Origin: Wenyingzhuangia aestuarii
Lineage (GTDB): Bacteria > Bacteroidota > Bacteroidia > Flavobacteriales > Flavobacteriaceae
Length of the DNA stretch: 64,000 nucleotides
Assembly: GCF_011927765.1 (NCBI RefSeq)
Contig: NZ_JAATJG010000003.1
Span: forward strand, 124,001-188,000
Direction: 5' to 3'
Shown: one piece after another, positions 63,208-64,000 of the stretch
Layout: each line of letters begins with the position of its first letter
How positions within the stretch are numbered: the first letter of the stretch is position 1
The notes under the pieces: model-generated
Seen by the model: only the letters and a program-made list of their open reading frames with translations
What the model was told of the DNA's origin: nothing
The model's database searches: none
Made by a program: the position numbers and the translations under genes

Positions 63208-63768
63208 TTACAAATTAATTCCTACAAACACTTGATACAAGGTATTAAAAGCATCTGTATCTTCATAAGCTGATGTTAATCCGTGGTAATATCTTACCCC
63301 AACAGTAACACCAGGATTAATTGCCAATCCAATACCTCCATTTACTCCAAAATCAAAAGTATTAGGTGCTGATGTTTGTGTAGAAGTTCCAAAAATTAAA
63401 TCCGTTTCTTCTTTTTTGTTAATGTTTACACCAAACTGAGGCCCTACTTCTACATATAAAGGTTTTGCAATATATCCTTTAAACATTAAGGGTACTTGAA
63501 TGTAATCCATTTTTACAGTTTTAGAAGCACCATCTTTAAATCCTAACTGAGAATACACAATCTCTGGCTGAAAAGAAAAGTGATCTGTAATTTCATGCTC
63601 TCCATATACACCAATATGAAATCCATTTCTGTTATCAACATTATCATCTGCTCTTAATGATGATAAGTTATAACCTGCTTTAATTCCAAAAAATGATTTA
63701 CCTTCATCATCTTGCGCAAAAGCAAATACTCCAACAAACAAGGCCAATACTAAAACTTTAACTTTCAT
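63208..63768 (-). CDS. Porin-family outer-membrane protein
   Basis: 186 residues with a signal peptide (GVFAFAQ). GIKAGYNLSSLR, HFSFQPEIVYSQLGF, VEVGPQFGVNI and VGVRYYHGL are typical of the small PorT/OMP barrel proteins of Bacteroidota. It ends VFVGINL. Function unknown. Confidence 0.8.
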   Translation of the reverse strand: MKVKVLVLALFVGVFAFAQDDEGKSFFGIKAGYNLSSLRADDNVDNRNGFHIGVYGEHEITDHFSFQPEIVYSQLGFKDGASKTVKMDYIQVPLMFKGYIAKPLYVEVGPQFGVNINKKEETDLIFGTSTQTSAPNTFDFGVNGGIGLAINPGVTVGVRYYHGLTSAYEDTDAFNTLYQVFVGINL

Positions 63769-63826
63769 AATTTCTAAATTTATAGGTTAGTACTCTCATT
63801 AATCCAAAAAACATACCAAATCAACC

Positions 63827-64000
63827 TTACTTGTCAATAGGCACAACAATATGTACGGTAGTTCCTTTATCTAATTCTGAAGAAATTCGCAACTCTCCAC
63901 CAATGTAATTTACACGTTCTTTCATAAAACGTAAACCATTTCCAGTACCCTCTATGGTACTTGTTGCATTTTTAGGATCAAACCCTACTCCATCATCCTC
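63827..64000 (-). CDS. Sensor histidine kinase, C-terminal fragment (cut by window edge)
   Basis: Only the last ~57 residues lie in the window. They read EDDGVGFDPKNAT.. GTGNGLRFMKERVNYIGGEL.. and end PIDK: the G1/G2 boxes of a HATPase domain of the HisKA_3/NarL type. The start lies to the right, beyond the window. Confidence 0.8.
   Translation of the reverse strand, partial: EDDGVGFDPKNATSTIEGTGNGLRFMKERVNYIGGELRISSELDKGTTVHIVVPIDK

Noticed and set aside
1-64000. CRISPR arrays, rRNA and tRNA genes
   Set aside because: No regularly spaced repeat-spacer unit, rRNA sequence or cloverleaf other than the tmRNA was seen.

Overview
The window looks like chromosomal DNA from an AT-rich, probably marine, member of the Flavobacteriaceae (Bacteroidota). 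Supporting signs are gliding genes gldB and gldC, a GLPGLI protein paired with a large outer-membrane protein, a fused SecDF, Bacteroidota-type promoters (TAnnTTTG), a type IX secretion C-terminal domain, and an algal-polysaccharide pair (GH16 enzyme plus sulfatase). The species cannot be fixed from the sequence alone.

Layout. 1-12 kb is ordinary chromosome: the end of a TonB-dependent receptor, an outer-membrane protein, recA, gldC-gldB, nadE, a cold-shock protein with a structured leader, GLPGLI plus outer-membrane protein, a decayed AraC regulator, a GH16 enzyme and a sulfatase. 12.03-38.69 kb is an integrated, formerly plasmid-like mobilizable element inserted in the 3' end of ssrA (tmRNA). 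It is bounded by 14-bp direct repeats. A tyrosine integrase sits at the left end. At the right end are a small HTH protein, a Rep initiator with iterons, a TOPRIM primase-like protein, and mobilization genes. 38.7-64 kb is chromosome again: ssrA, a DUF3820 protein, kdsA, a giant alpha-2-macroglobulin with an internal TonB-plug module, mpl, a second sulfatase, an RND efflux operon, secDF, hpt, adk, obgE, a porin-like protein and the end of a sensor kinase.

The element cargo is the accessory part. The best candidate system is a three-gene overlapping operon (15.1-17.4 kb). It encodes a three-domain ubiquitin-like protein, an E1-like ThiF enzyme with an N-terminal DUF6791-like domain, and a DUF6527-like metal-site protein. 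Opposite it lies an XRE-ImmA/IrrE protease gene, with a hairpin-rich leader between them. Next comes a three-part fusion (O-antigen-ligase-like membrane domain, helical repeats, serine esterase), then a run of secreted proteins: transglutaminase-like, coiled coil, Sel1 repeats with a T9SS sorting domain, and a possible effector with small membrane and lipoprotein partners. Between 26.5 and 33.5 kb are gene relics, an ankyrin lipoprotein, an autoinhibited Fic protein with a GCGC repeat cluster upstream, paralogous small lipoproteins, a recurrent CACAACATA motif, and a long nested hairpin (32.86-32.99 kb) that looks like an undescribed structured RNA or a DNA cruciform site.

The element appears to have replaced the terminator of ssrA. 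A 9-bp-stem terminator facing the ssrA direction is stranded on the far side of the island, and a new 13-bp-stem terminator inside the island end now follows ssrA. Family names are from recognition of motifs by eye; no database search was run.
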